Notes under the pieces: model-generated
Databases searched by the model: none
Seen by the model: the letters and a program-made list of their open reading frames with translations, nothing else
Told to the model about the DNA's origin: nothing
Program-made: the position numbers and the translations under genes
Assembly: GCF_000189635.1 (NCBI RefSeq)
Contig: NW_002476163.1
Coordinates: forward strand, 186,001 to 250,000
DNA from: Tetrahymena thermophila SB210
Taxonomy: Eukaryota > Ciliophora > Oligohymenophorea > Hymenostomatida > Tetrahymenidae
Reading direction: 5' to 3'
DNA length: 64,000 nt
Part shown: piece after piece, positions 52,340 through 64,000 of the stretch
Position numbering within the stretch: the first letter of the stretch is position 1
Layout: the number at the start of each line of letters is the position of its first letter

Positions 52340-54688
52340 TCAATCTTACCTTATAAAAGATCCATTAATTAGATGTGAAGGTAAAATATGGTGAAAATTA
52401 TGAGGATATTCAAAATGTTTGTTGTTATTTATATTAATACCTCTACGGGTGATTCCGCGTTCATCTCTAACAACTTATTATTAAGAGCTTATTTATCTTA
52501 ATATACTATTGTTAAAATACTTCTACCTAAGCCCGGTTGCAAGGTAAGCAAGCTTTTTACTCAAATTTTAATATATAAAACTTTGTTTCTCAAAGAAAAT
52601 TGCTTGATTTAAGTATTCATTTTCATTTACTTACTCTTATAAAGCTTAGGGTTATTGTGAGATGGTATTTTTGTTTAACATTTTAATTTAGTTATTTAAA
52701 AATGATAGATTTATACCTAGGGGAAATGCTTCTAAGTTATCGCTAAAGGGATATTATTATTAGAAATGTACATATTGTTGATATTAATTTTAGTTCTTTT
52801 TAGTTAGTTTTTTTTTGAGCTTCTTCTTTTAATTCTGAAGCTTCTTAATGACTTTAGATGAGTTGATTTTTTTGGAGAGCTTTGTAGAATGTAGGTATTT
52901 TTTGTTTAAATTCTTCAAGGATGAGCTTTGAATGATTGAATTTAAAGTTGTGCTTCTGTTTGCGAATTCATCATTTTGATTAGAATTACTTTACTTTGAA
53001 TTTAATTGTTATTATTTTGGGGATTCTTTTCTATCTGTTATTGTTATGGTTTCTTCTTAAGCTATACTTGTATTAATTTTTTCTTCAAGATCTGCTTCGA
53101 CATCTATTTCAGAGTGATTAACTTATTCTTCTTTCTTTTATTTCTGGTCTTATTATTTCTCTGATTCAGATTATTTTTTTTAGTTGCTTTCTTGCAAATT
53201 CGATTAATTAGTATTTTGCTAATCTTAGTTATTGCTATTTTCTGATGATTACTATTTTTTATGATTATTCTAACTTGGTTGATTTTATTGTGTAATTTCA
53301 GAAGAACTTACAATATCCTAAATCATTATTAAGTTATTATTTTATTTTTGAGTTATATCTTATTTATTTTGAGATATTTTTTGTTGTTTTTTTTGCAAAT
53401 TATTTTGAGTGAGTATTTTAGGGAAAAAATTTAAATTATCTTCAGCAAGATTAGAAAAAATTTACTTATTTCTTTGTATGTATTTATCGCAGATTTATTT
53501 TACACTTCCTACTGGTTATCCAGATTGTCTTTAACTCTAAATTAGCAAATTTATAATTTATTGTTCATTTTATGTTCCTTAAGAACTACCTCTCATTTAA
53601 GAAGAGCTATCCATCAGAGGTTATCTTTATTCAAAGCTTCGAAGTACTCTTTCATTAGATTCCAGTCTTTACTTACTATTGATATCTTTACTAGCTCTTT
53701 CATTATTTTCATCTTTATTATTTTTTGTGATTGATTTCTATATTTATCTAGATTTACTTGATTTTCTTGTAGCAATTTGATAATAGTTTTGCTGATCTTG
53801 TGGCTTAAATTATTCACTCGAAGAAAGAGACTCCTCCTCAGCCTTCATAGAATCTATTGAATTTTTTTATTTTTCAGAGTTTTTTTAATCACTGGTTTGC
53901 TGTATTTCCTTTAAATACTCTTTTTCGATTTCATCATCAATATCTGAGGAGCTGCTTACATTCTATTTTTTCTTTTTTGCTATTTAACCATTATTTTTTT
54001 GCTTTTTTTAAATTACAGGTGCTTAAGGATTTTTTTTAGGGCGACCTCTTCCTCGTGTTTTCTTTTGTGGCTACTGCCCAACAGGAGTGAGATTAATTTC
54101 ATTTTAGTTGAAATTATGGTTGAAATTAATTTTATCGTTAATTAAGTTTTATGATTTATTTATGTTATTGCTTATATTTGACATAAAGTTACTGTTATTA
54201 TTATATGCGATATTGTTGTTATTGTTATTTAAAATGGCATTCTTATTATTGTATTGAAAATCATTATTATATTCGTTATTACTTTTCTTACTAAAAGGAG
54301 TAGGAATGTTCTGATATGAATAGCCAAAGTTATTTTCATTCATATATCTATCTTAATCATCATATAATGTGTCAAAATTTGAAATAGGTTTGTTATTGTC
54401 ATCAAACTTACTATCTTTGTGATAGTATTATGAAAAGTTACTTCCGTTGTTATTAGGGTAAAGATATTAATTAGACTGAAAGTTTTAGTGTAGAACGTTG
54501 ACATTATTGCTACCATGACTTTTCTTGAAGCGATTGGATGTAGGAGGATTATTTTAATGATAGAGAGGACTTCTAGGATTGTAATTGAGTTTTGCAAATG
54601 GTGACGCATTAAAATAACCTAATCCATTACCTGTAAGGTGATAGTTGGGGAAGGGTTATTGATCTGCAAGATCAAACTGAGTGTTCAT
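52340..54688 (-). CDS. Low-complexity protein with AT-hook
   Basis: One exon of 783 codons from MNTQFDLADQ to INGSFIRQD-TGA. Residues 1-200 are Asn/Tyr/Ser-rich and prion-like. At about residue 210-220 the sequence KKTRGRGRPKKNPQ is a clear AT-hook (RGRP core), flanked by Lys-rich stretches that could be nuclear signals. The middle is Gln/Ser-rich with a basic helix-prone region (SKVIKKLQNQKKKLKKKLTK). The C-terminal ~60 residues are less biased (LAYLATGLRQKYFNNS; RDERGITRRGIN; HFEYPHNFHHILPSHLI) and may be a conserved module I do not recognise. Likely a nuclear DNA-binding protein. A GTAAG just before the stop could be a splice donor leading to another exon, so the C terminus is not fully certain. 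Confidence 0.7.
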
Positions 54689-55749
54689 TTTTAGTTATTT
54701 TTATATTTTTTTTTCTCTTTTATTAATAACTAAGGTTTTAGTAAAATTTAAAATTTTTGATTTTATTTTTATAATAATTATTATTTAACTAAGTGTCATT
54801 AGCTCATCAGATTTCTTTAATATTTATCAGAAAACAAATTAATTATTTATAATCCAAAGAGAGATACAGTATCTTAAAATTTATAATAATTTGATATAAA
54901 TTTACAGCTATTTTCTAAATTCCCTTTATAAATTAAGTTTGGTATCTTTGATGTATCTTTTTTAAATTTTTTTCATAAGTTAAAATACAAAAGATTCATA
55001 AAATATACAGATTATTACACAAAAGCCTAAGATTTCTCCCTCTAATATGATAAATACAAATTGAATAATAGCATTAATATTATTTTATATTAATAAGTAA
55101 CTATCTGTGTTTAAATCTGATACCATTTATGTATTTTAAAAGAGCTTCTTCAAGATCAAAAAAACTCTTTTCTTAATAAAGGGAAAAAAAAACTTCAAAA
55201 AGCACAATTTGAAAAAATGAATAATAAATTACTCTGAGTCATAGTAAACCTTGTAAATTATTCAAGAAAAAATAGCGAATATATAAAAAAGAGAGTAGAA
55301 ATTGAAAGACATTAAATTTTATTTTGAATTTTTGCTACGACTTATTCTGCATTTTTTGCTGATTTAAATTATAATTATGTTAAAGATCATAAATAAAAAT
55401 TTTGATTTAGAAATTCATAATTTGAAGTAAATTGATAGATTTTACTTCATCAATTAATTTTGTTAGAATAAAAGCCTTCAATCTCTGCAGTTTTCAACTG
55501 AAATTAAAAAAGTAATTTTTTAAAACTAGAAAATGATAAGAAAGGGTTAAATAAAATGAAGACAGCCAGATAGATATAATAATTACTAATAAATAAATAA
55601 TTGCTTAATTGAAATACTTGAATTAAAAATAATCCTTAAATAATAATATAACCACCATTCATTCATATATTCCTACTTCTTAGAAGACTTTTCTATATTA
55701 ATAGTCTCTAATATTTATGTTATCAGTGGTCGGTCTCTCAAATTAATGA
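54689..55749. other. Spacer, nothing recognised
   Basis: AT-rich spacer of 1.06 kb between two minus-strand genes. No gene, RNA or ordered repeat seen. Confidence 0.6.
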
Positions 55750-57454
55750 TCAAACCTGATTTTCTAAGCTCTTTTACTTTTGTGCCCCACTTGAATTATT
55801 CTAATTAGATATTTATGTTTTCAAATTTTTTTAAGATCCTTTTTGTTCTGAAAATTATTGATTAGTCCTTGTAGACTAAGAATGCTTGAATGATGAAAGA
55901 GACTGTGCTTTAGATATTTTATTCATCATTTTAGGACTTCCATTAATAGGAGGAAAATCTGTATCGCCAAATTCTGAAAGAACTCTGTATGCACCAGGTC
56001 CAGGGCCTATAAACGAATTATAATTTAATTAAATTTTAGGAATGATAATTTAAATAATACTACAATAATATAAAGATATTTTTAAAAATTAGAAACTATC
56101 TATTCACCAAAAATTTTTGTTTTCATAATTCATATTGCTAAAATAAATTCTTTTTAGAAAATTTAGTTTTATTTTTATTAATGATTTTGCTTTCAAATTG
56201 CATATTTAGATTTAACAAGTATTAAAATTGAATATAAATTTTGCAAATTTTACTCAGTACTGCATCTTTATTTACATAGTTACTTCTTCCTTCTTAAGAA
56301 AACTTGCCTCCAGCAACAGAGCGTAATTTAGAATTATGATATTTTCCAATTTAAGTAAAAGTTTCATAATTATATGCACCAGGTCCTGGAATGTATTTAT
56401 CTTTAACATCAAAAAGTAAAAGAGTTTGTATTTAATTTTTTTTAAATAAATAGCAAATATTTACTTCTACCCATATAAGAAAATCTAGTGCTTGTTGGAG
56501 GAGCAAAAACAGAAGCTTTACTTCCAGAATATTTAGAAACGAAATAACTTCCTGTTTTGTTCATTCCTTCAATATCGTAAGCATCTGGCCCAGGTACACT
56601 TTTCGAAGTCGAAATAGAAACTATCAAATAAGAAATTGATTAAAATCCAATTTATTTAAAATTTATATAAATTTTACAAGGATAAACTGTCCTTTGTCCC
56701 ATTGAATATAAATATTTTCTTGATTTTTTCGAATCATCTACTTCATATTGTCCAGGTCCAGGAGTGACTCTACTAGGTAATATTTATCTAAACTTTATTT
56801 ACTATATATTAAAATAAAATGAAACATAATCCACTATTGAAAATTATTTTAATTCTTTCCTATGATAAAAATTTAGTTCTTTCAATAAATAAATGCAAAA
56901 AACATAATTAAATAATTAAAAAAATTATTTCAAAACAAATCTTTAAATTTATTTTCTTAAATAAAGTTTGAATATGCTTTCTTTACTGTTATTTAATGAG
57001 CGAAAAATCTTATTTTTAAATTATATTAAATGGACATGCTTATTTTTATATTTGAGTTAACATTTTATTTCCTCCTAAATAAACTAAAACTAATTGTATT
57101 AATTCACCAAATTTCTTAATAAACCATTACTTCTCTACCAAGACTAAATGTGAATCCTTTTTTTTTAGAATTCTCCACTTCAAAAATGCTTATCACTGAG
57201 TACCTATCAGGACCTGGTTTATCCAAATCACCTTTTGTAAAATCGCTTTTATAACCAAATCCTAGTCCGGTTGATCGTTTATTTAATTAGCTTCCTAACT
57301 AATAAGATGCAGTTTGACAGTAGCTTTTTTTGCTATTTAAAAATCTTTCCTATTTTGGGAAACTGAATTACTATTTTGAGTGAGAAGAATTAATCTAATC
57401 ATGCACAATTCTTTAAGATTAAACAGAGTCTACGGTATGAACTGATGAATGCAT
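55750..57454 (-). CDS. Sperm-tail PG-rich repeat (STPGR) protein
   Basis: A multi-exon gene with at least five STPGR units: KPGPDRYSVIS, TPGPGQYEVDD, VPGPDAYDIEG, IPGPGAYNYET and SPGPGAYRVLS, each followed by a short F-x-x-G-R type ending (FTFSLGRE, FSYMGR, FSQEGR). Exon 1 is 57454-57131, and the others lie near 56785-56690, 56620-56470, 56410-56290 and 56010-55750. Junctions between units 2-3, 3-4 and 4-5 agree in phase. The junction after exon 1 does not resolve cleanly, and a small exon may be missing from my model. STPGR (SHIPPO/ODF3-type) proteins are found in or on ciliary and flagellar microtubules, some as inner-junction or lumenal proteins, so an axonemal role is likely. Confidence 0.75.
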
Positions 57455-59303
57455 TTGAACAAACTAACGATTTAATTAATGTAATTTAAAATTCTGTATT
57501 TACTTAAAACTATTTTTAAATTGATTAATGATAGTTAGCCTAATTCACTTATTATTTAAAATTATTATCTTTTTTATTGATAGTCTACTGCTTTTGGTTA
57601 TACTTTATTTTTTATTTAATTCAAGCTTAAACAGTATTATTCACTCTTTTTGATGTAATTTGATCAATAATAGTGTTTCAAATCCTATTCATCTATTTAA
57701 TATTCATTCATATATATTTATTGCATTTTTAATTAATATAAGAAAACCATTTATATTTAAAGAATATAACTTTTTAAATAAGATTATTAAGGCCATAACC
57801 AATCCAAAATATTTATATCTTAGCTCCTTGTTTGATTTAATAATTATTAACAAGTTTTTTATTATAAAGGGTAAAATTTAATAAACAATTAGTTTTAATT
57901 TAAAAATAATTGCATATTTAAAAGGTAATGAATATTCAAAAATTAGCTAGCTATTTTAATTATCAATATTCCTATTTCATTATCAGCTCTAATAGAAAAA
58001 AATATATATAAAAAGGAATTAACTAAGCTATAAAAACCTTAATTCAAATAAACCTAACTAGGTAACACTTAAATGATATAATTAATTTTATTTTTTAAAA
58101 ATATTTTAATTTTCAACAAATTATTAGATTTCTTTCAAAATATTTAGCTAAGCAAAAAATAAATAATTTAAAAACGGTATTAATGAATAAAAGTAAAAAA
58201 AATAATTATTTAAATTATAAATTTAACAAGTTTTTACAACCCATAATTTTAACCTAAAAATCTCAAATTAAATAAGTTGAATTTGCTGAGAAAAAAAGTT
58301 ATTTTAACTATTTTTTAAACAAAAACAATCAAATAGAAATTCTAAATAAATTTTCAGACATTTTATGTTTATTTTAACGTATGATCGTATGCTGAGATTA
58401 GTCTTAACTTTAAAATTAAAATTTCTATTGGGTAATTAATAAAAAATGGGAGAAAATATATTTAAGTTAAAAATTTGTTAGTAAATAAAGCAAAATAATA
58501 TGAATACATGTTTATGAGCATAATAATAATTACTATATTAATCTTACTTTTCTTATTAGTAATCAATTTTATTTTGTTAACAAACAAAACTTATTTATAA
58601 AGGAAAAAGGAACGAAGAAATATTTGTAAAAATCTTTTTGGTATATTAAGTACTTCCACTTAATATTTCGTCACTTTAGTATATTGTATCTACAAATACT
58701 GAATATATTTATCCTTAATTTCCTACCTCAAAAAATAAGAAAGATTCACCAAATTTTTTAAGTAGTTAAGCAACGCATAGAGCTAATAAATAATAAATTA
58801 TGAAAAACAAGTTAAATACTGAACTAAATAGATAGTTTTATGCATAAAAGTGCTTAATTGTATATTATATAAGTTGGAATACTTACATTTTATAAATGAG
58901 AATTGAGATCTGTTTATAAAATGTAAATAAATTAATATTACCAGGCTCAATTTGTAAAAATAAATAAGTAAGCTAGCAAGGCAAAATATGAATGGAAAGA
59001 AAAAAGAAAATCTCCAAAGAGAATTTTGTTAATTTTTTATGATTAAGGTAGGTCTATTAATCAACTAGAAATCAAAATTAAAGTAATGATACAACTTTTT
59101 TTATCCTAAATCAAAATCTTAATGATTTTCATCATTTTTGTTTTATTTTTGTGAGGTGGTGATGAGAAATATAAATTTTTAAATTAAAAACTTAAAGATA
59201 TTGATAATTTGTGTATAATCATAAATTATTAAAAAATATATCAAATTTCAAAAGGAAAAAAAAGTAAAAAAAGATATTCTTATATTCACCACATTAATAT
59301 AAA
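57455..59303. other. Divergent intergenic region, 1.85 kb
   Basis: AT-rich upstream region shared by the STPGR gene (-) and the dehydrogenase gene (+). No gene, RNA or ordered repeat. Promoter elements cannot be separated from the A/T background. Confidence 0.6.
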
Positions 59304-61846
59304 ATGTTTATGTCTCATCTCTACAGAAACTAGAAGGTTAGTCATTTATAATAAAATACTTCTAAAACATAACTAATTTCTTATTCTTTATTATTAGGCT
59401 GTTAGCGCTCTCTACAACAAGAACATGTTCCACTTCTCCAAGGTATTTTTCAACTTTTCATTTTGTTTGTTTGTTTGTATTGTTATTTCTGGTCAGTTTA
59501 TTAAGAGAGAAAAATGATCAGAATTGCAAAAATAAACATCAATTCTCTTTGAAAAAACATTTACTAACCTTTATCACATACTAAATAATACAAATTATTT
59601 AAAATAGGTTCTTCCTAACTTTATCAATGGTGAATTCGTTCAATCCAAGGCTACCTAATTCTTCGAAGTTAGAAATCCTGCCACTTAAGAACTTATTACT
59701 AAGGTTCCTTAAACTACTGAAGCTGAATTCAACGAGGCTGTTGCAGTAGCTGCTGAACAATACAAATCCTGGTCTTAAGTAAGAAAAGCTTTTATATCTT
59801 TCAAGATAAATAAAATATTTCTTTGATCAGCAATAATTTAAATTAGCTATTTATTTATTTCATTAACATTTAAATCACGTTTTTTCATTGCTATTAAAAA
59901 GACTCCTCTTTTGGAAAGACAAAGATATATGTTCGCTTATCAAGATAAAATTAGAAAAAATATGGACAAAATTGCTGCTCTTATCACTGCTGAAAACGGT
60001 AAGACTCTTGCCGATGCTAAGGGTGATGTTATCAGAGGTCTTGAAGTCGTTGAACACGCTTGCGGTAAATATTTTATTTACAATAAACTTGAAATTGTCT
60101 TGCAATAACTTAATAAAAAGTAGCATATTAATAAAATAATTTTAAAATCAAGGTATTTCTCACATTATTCAAGGTGAAACTATCGAAAATGTTGCCAGAG
60201 GTGTTGATACTTATTCTTATAGAGTTCCTTTGGGTGTTTGCGCTGGTATTGCTCCCTTCAACTTCCCTGCTATGATTCCTTTATGGATGTTCCCCTATGC
60301 TATTACCTGCGGTAATACTTTCATCTTGAAGCCCTCTGAAAGAGTTCCTAACACTTCCTAATATCTCATGGAACTCCTTAATGAAATTAGTAAGAACCTT
60401 AAAGTTTTGAATTATCTAATAATGTATAAACCTAAAAGCAACACATTAATATTTTAGCTGAATATAGCAACAACAATAATTATTGTTTATTATTTTAGAA
60501 TAGCAAAATATCAAAATATAATACAGCTCTTAGATTTTAACTATAATTAAAGCAATTAAAATTTAGCAAAAGGTCTTTGACAATTAATATTTTTACTAGT
60601 TAATAGATTTATAATCAAGAATTTCAAATAGATATCAATCAATCAAATAATAAACTGGAGAATATCATTTAATTGAACAAATTAAGATTTTAATAAGTTG
60701 TTTGCATTAAAATAGTGTTGATTTTTTTTTTTTACAAAGATTCAAATAATAGCAAGCGAATAATAAATAATAAAATTAAATTTTTTAAATGAAATATAGA
60801 TCTTCCTAAGGGTGTTGTTAATGTCGTTCACGGTGGTTTTGACACTGTCAAGCAAATTTGCGAAGACAAGACCATTAGAGCTATTTCTTTTGTCGGTGGT
60901 AACAAGGCTGGTGACTACATTTATGAAAGTGGTGCCAAACATCACAAGAGAGTTTAGGTCAATATGGGAGCTAAGAACCACGGTGTTTTCTTGCCTGATT
61001 GTGATAAGGAAGATGCCATCAATGCTTTGGTTTCAGCTGCTTTTGGTGCTGCCGGTCAAAGATGTATGGCTCTCACTACTGCCGTCATGGTTGGAGAAAC
61101 CAAAAACTGGGTCCCTGAAATCGTTGAAAAAGTTAAGGAATTGAAGCTCGGTAACGGTGCTGAAAGTGGTGTTGATGTTGCTCCTCTTTGCTATGCTGAT
61201 GTAATAAAATATACAATTTATTTCTATATATTTTATAATATTTATATAAAAACAGCTTAAAAAGAACGTCTTAAGATTGCTCGACAGTGCAGTCGCTGAA
61301 GGTGCTACTCTTCCTTTAGATGGTAGATCATTCGTTCATCCTAAATATCCTCAAGGTAACTTCGTTGGACCCACTGTTATTGATAATGTCAAGCCTCACA
61401 TGACTTGCTACTAAGAAGAAATCTTTGGACCTGCTCTTTGCGTCGTCCACGTTGATACTCTTGAAGAAGCTATTGAACTTATCAACAAGTAATTATAAAA
61501 TATTTAATTTATTTTTTCATTTGAAAAAATGATTTTTAAAAAACTATTTTATCAAAACAGGAATCAATACGGTAACGGTACTGCTATCTTCACTAAATCT
61601 GGTTCTGCTGCTAGATACTTCTAAAACAATATTGAATGTGGTCAAATCGGTATTAATCTTCCCATTCCTGTTCCTCTTCCTATGTTCTCTTTCACTGGTA
61701 GCAAGCGTTCCTTCGGTGGTGATTTGAACTTCTACGGTAAGAATGGTGTTAAGTTCTTCACTCAATTCAAGACTATTACCGCTAGATGGAAAAAAGATTA
61801 AGATGCTGGTTACAAGGTTTCTACCTCTTTCCCCGTCATGAAATGA
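59304..61846 (+). CDS. ALDH6A1: Methylmalonate-semialdehyde dehydrogenase (acylating)
   Basis: Eight exons (59304-59336, 59398-59442, 59608-59778, 59902-60064, 60153-60389, 60800-61200, 61256-61488, 61561-61846) give 522 residues, the usual length. The short Arg/Tyr/Ser N terminus ([11 protein letters not shown]) suits a mitochondrial presequence. Signatures: [17 protein letters not shown]-type [27 protein letters not shown] with the active-site-loop Asn, [17 protein letters not shown] (NAD loop), and [15 protein letters not shown] with the catalytic Cys. The C terminus carries [16 protein letters not shown] and [10 protein letters not shown]. It is CoA-dependent, converting methylmalonate or malonate semialdehyde to propionyl- or acetyl-CoA in valine and pyrimidine breakdown. 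GC-richer, CCT/GCT/GGT-biased codons suggest high expression. Confidence 0.95.
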
Positions 61847-62621
61847 AATGATTAATGAAATTCCTTACACTTGATATATTTTAAATCCCTAAATAAATAC
61901 TAAGATTCCTTCTCAACAAAAAGAAATAATAAAAATATTTTAATTTTTAAGTTTTATTTATCAATAATTTATCCAAGTAAATGTATGTCATCGAACTTCA
62001 TATGAGTATTAGCACATAATTAAAATATTTCTTTTTAAAGAGAAACATATCAATTTCAATTTTCAATAAAACCAAACTAATCTTAAAAAAACAGAACTAT
62101 AAATAGTATAACACTCTATGTACCAGCGAGTCTTAAAAAAGCAGAAATAAAGTGCTTAATTTATTAAAGATTTATAAGAAAATATTTTTTAATATATTTT
62201 ATGTTTGAAGTAAAATAAATGCTTAAATAGGTTTAGAAATTATATATTTGAAATAATTTATACCAAATATAATATTGAATGTATAAAATTTACAAATAAT
62301 AATAAATTAACAAATAAAATTTGCATAAAATAAAGAGCTTGCTTTTACAGAATAATAAATAAGTAGTAATTAATTAATTCTAACAAAAATATAAAAGTAC
62401 AAAATAAATAATTTGAAATTTGAGTAGTTTATTAAGATTTAATTTAATTGGATATTAATATTATATATGTAATTCATTAATTAATTAATTAATTCATTTA
62501 TTAAACAATCAATTATTTAATTAGCTTTCTTAGTTAGTAGTCGTTTATTTTTTATTCATTCAAATTTTCTATTAAAATTTCTTAATTTATTTCTTTTTAC
62601 AATAAATAAAATTTGCTTTAC
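61847..62621. other. Spacer between convergent genes
   Basis: AT-rich 3' spacer. No gene, RNA or ordered repeat seen beyond ATTAATTAATT runs near 62480. Confidence 0.6.
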
Positions 62622-63958
62622 TCACACAGAATTAGATTTCTTTCTTTATTAATCATTATTATTATCCTAGTTTAACTCTTGCTAAATATCATTTCTGCTT
62701 TATACAGTAATATGATTATTTTTATTTTTACGAATAATATTTTAGACATTCATTTCTTTTATTTTTTAGTCAAGCGATGTATTTGAGCAAAATTCTTCAT
62801 TTTATCTAATTAAGACAGGCTCACTTGTGGTTCTTAGATTTTAAAACGTGATTTATTCCAAATTTGTATCTCCTTCAACCTATTTTTCTTTTGTTATAGA
62901 TATTTATTTAATCAAACGAACAATAGGATTGAATTATTTATTTATATTTTTTTTCTAGTTTTTCTTTTTGTTAGCATCTTAGTCTTCGCTACTAAGTACT
63001 CTTGGTCTGTTTGTGTTAAAGTTTTATTTTTAAATTATTTATACAGGCTATACTAACTTATTTTCATCACTATTCATATCAAATAGATTAGTGTTACCAG
63101 GATTTTCACCTGCAATACTTTAAAGTGGATTATTATTATTATTATTATTATTATTGTTATTTATTTCAGATTCGTCTTCTTACATGGAATTTTATCCTTA
63201 ATATTCATTAAATTAATCTTCATCAGCAGCTTCATATTCATCTTCTTCTTAATCAATTTAATCATCTGAATCGTAATAATTTTCACTCATAGTGTATTCT
63301 TATTCCATATTTTAAGCATAAAGATCTTCATCGTCATCATGATCATCGAATTCTGCATCTTCCAATGAAAATTCTTCTTCTTCTTACTCCTCCTCTTCAT
63401 CAATTTTCCCATTTAACTACAATTTAAGTTTCTTTTTTTTATCTTTACTCTTTTATAAAGCAATCTTGAGCTTTCTTATTTTGTCAGACTTTTTATTGAG
63501 CTTTTAGACTAATGCCTAAACTATCTTCTTAAGAGACTGTGTATCACTACAACCATTTGCATCAAGCAATTAAGCAACTTTCTTGTTATAAATTTCCTTT
63601 TTTTTCTCATCGTTTTCTAAAATAGAATCTAATTTTATTTTTTAAGATAAATAAATAAAAAACATAATAAAAAAATATTACCTAACATAGAGAAATTATT
63701 TGATTATGCTGGAAAAGTTTCTTCGTTAATATCGATGCTAGGATTAGCAGTAAGCTCATTATTATTATTATTATTTTAATTTTCATCTGCTTTTTTGAAA
63801 TCTACAGAACAGTTTTCTTCAAAATTAGAGTCGCTTAACTTTTTTTGTCTATTTTCTTCTATTTACTGAATAGATTTACTCATTTCTTTAAAATCATTCA
63901 TTTAATTATTCATAAGCGCTTGTGTTGTAATTTTGGGTGTAGCTTATGATTTATTCAT
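62622..63958 (-). CDS. Acidic low-complexity hypothetical protein
   Basis: Two exons (63958-63682, 63628-62622) give 427 residues in phase. A helical Lys-rich core at about residues 95-165 (LKKIVQALVQKLNKKSDKIR, ALQKSKDKKKKLKLQLNG) is followed by ~90 residues packed with Glu/Asp (DEEEEQEEEEFSLEDAEFDD and on). Then come a poly-Asn run and a basic, Gln/Asn-rich tail. No family recognised. Alternating basic and acidic blocks are common in nuclear or chaperone-like proteins, but no specific role is claimed. Only 42 bp of sequence remain to its right, so its promoter is mostly outside the window. Confidence 0.7.
63129..63158. repeat. (TTA)n trinucleotide repeat coding poly-Asn
   Basis: About ten TTA/ATT units on the plus strand code for an asparagine run (AAT/AAC codons) in the minus-strand acidic protein. 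A shorter sister run lies near 63760. Confidence 0.9.
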
Positions 63959-64000
63959 TTTTTATTTCAATTTTTTATATTTCTTATATTATTTTATGAT

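Noticed and set aside
54149-54609. Separate small minus-strand frames
   Set aside because: With TAA/TAG read as Gln one is simply part of, and the other an alternative frame of, the 783-codon AT-hook gene.
59875-61765. Several short frames opposite or out of phase with the dehydrogenase
   Set aside because: They are shadows of the MMSDH exons, whose family signatures and splice phases account for the DNA.

Overview
The window looks like nuclear DNA of a ciliate that reads TAA and TAG as glutamine and uses only TGA as stop, most likely Tetrahymena or a close relative. Evidence: extreme AT richness in spacers, genes that make sense only with TAA/TAG read through (for example an intronless 1,788-residue frame at 46419-51785 ending in TGA), short AT-rich GT..AG introns, N/Q-rich low-complexity inserts, and family content typical of ciliates (LVIVD/CADG proteins, tubulin-modifying TTLLs, hybrid histidine kinases, cysteine-rich repeat proteins). 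Standard-code translation breaks nearly every gene here, so gene models below were built by hand with the ciliate code. For most multi-exon genes the summed exon length is a multiple of three and every splice phase agrees.

Layout. 299-2713 (+) AIFM3-like oxidoreductase homologue that has lost its cofactor motifs. 3966-9847 (+) 16-exon TTLL10-like tubulin ligase. 10131-11636 eight identical tRNA-Pro(AGG) genes, all minus strand. 12087-14792 (-) secreted cysteine-rich protein of twelve 42-residue repeats. 16829-22791 (+) large LVIVD-repeat/CADG membrane protein. 23386-24100 (+) dolichyldiphosphatase-like PAP2 enzyme. 24396-25142 (-) small hypothetical. 25435-28147 (-) AIR9-like plus coiled-coil protein. 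29926-30486 (+) twin CX3C small protein. 31408-32488 (-) monoglyceride-lipase-like hydrolase. 33293-34498 (-) EAPP. 35719-37332 (+) diacylglycerol-kinase-type lipid kinase. 37818-38945 (+) coiled-coil protein. 39938-45249 (+) hybrid histidine kinase. 46419-51785 (+) double CNB-domain protein. 52340-54688 (-) AT-hook protein. 55750-57454 (-) STPGR protein. 59304-61846 (+) methylmalonate-semialdehyde dehydrogenase. 62622-63958 (-) acidic low-complexity protein.

There is no operon logic, as expected for a ciliate. Shared themes are cilia and cytoskeleton (TTLL10-like, STPGR, AIR9-like), lipid handling (PAP2, lipase, lipid kinase), mitochondria (MMSDH, AIFM3-like, possibly the CX3C protein) and signalling (histidine kinase, CNB protein). 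I saw no transposon, virus-like element, CRISPR array, telomere or rRNA.

The observations I rate highest are the wholesale loss of cofactor-binding motifs in the AIFM3-like protein, the repeat protein with about five N-glycosylation sequons per 42 residues, the homogenised tRNA-Pro array, and signalling domains (receiver, CNB) split by long N/Q-rich inserts.
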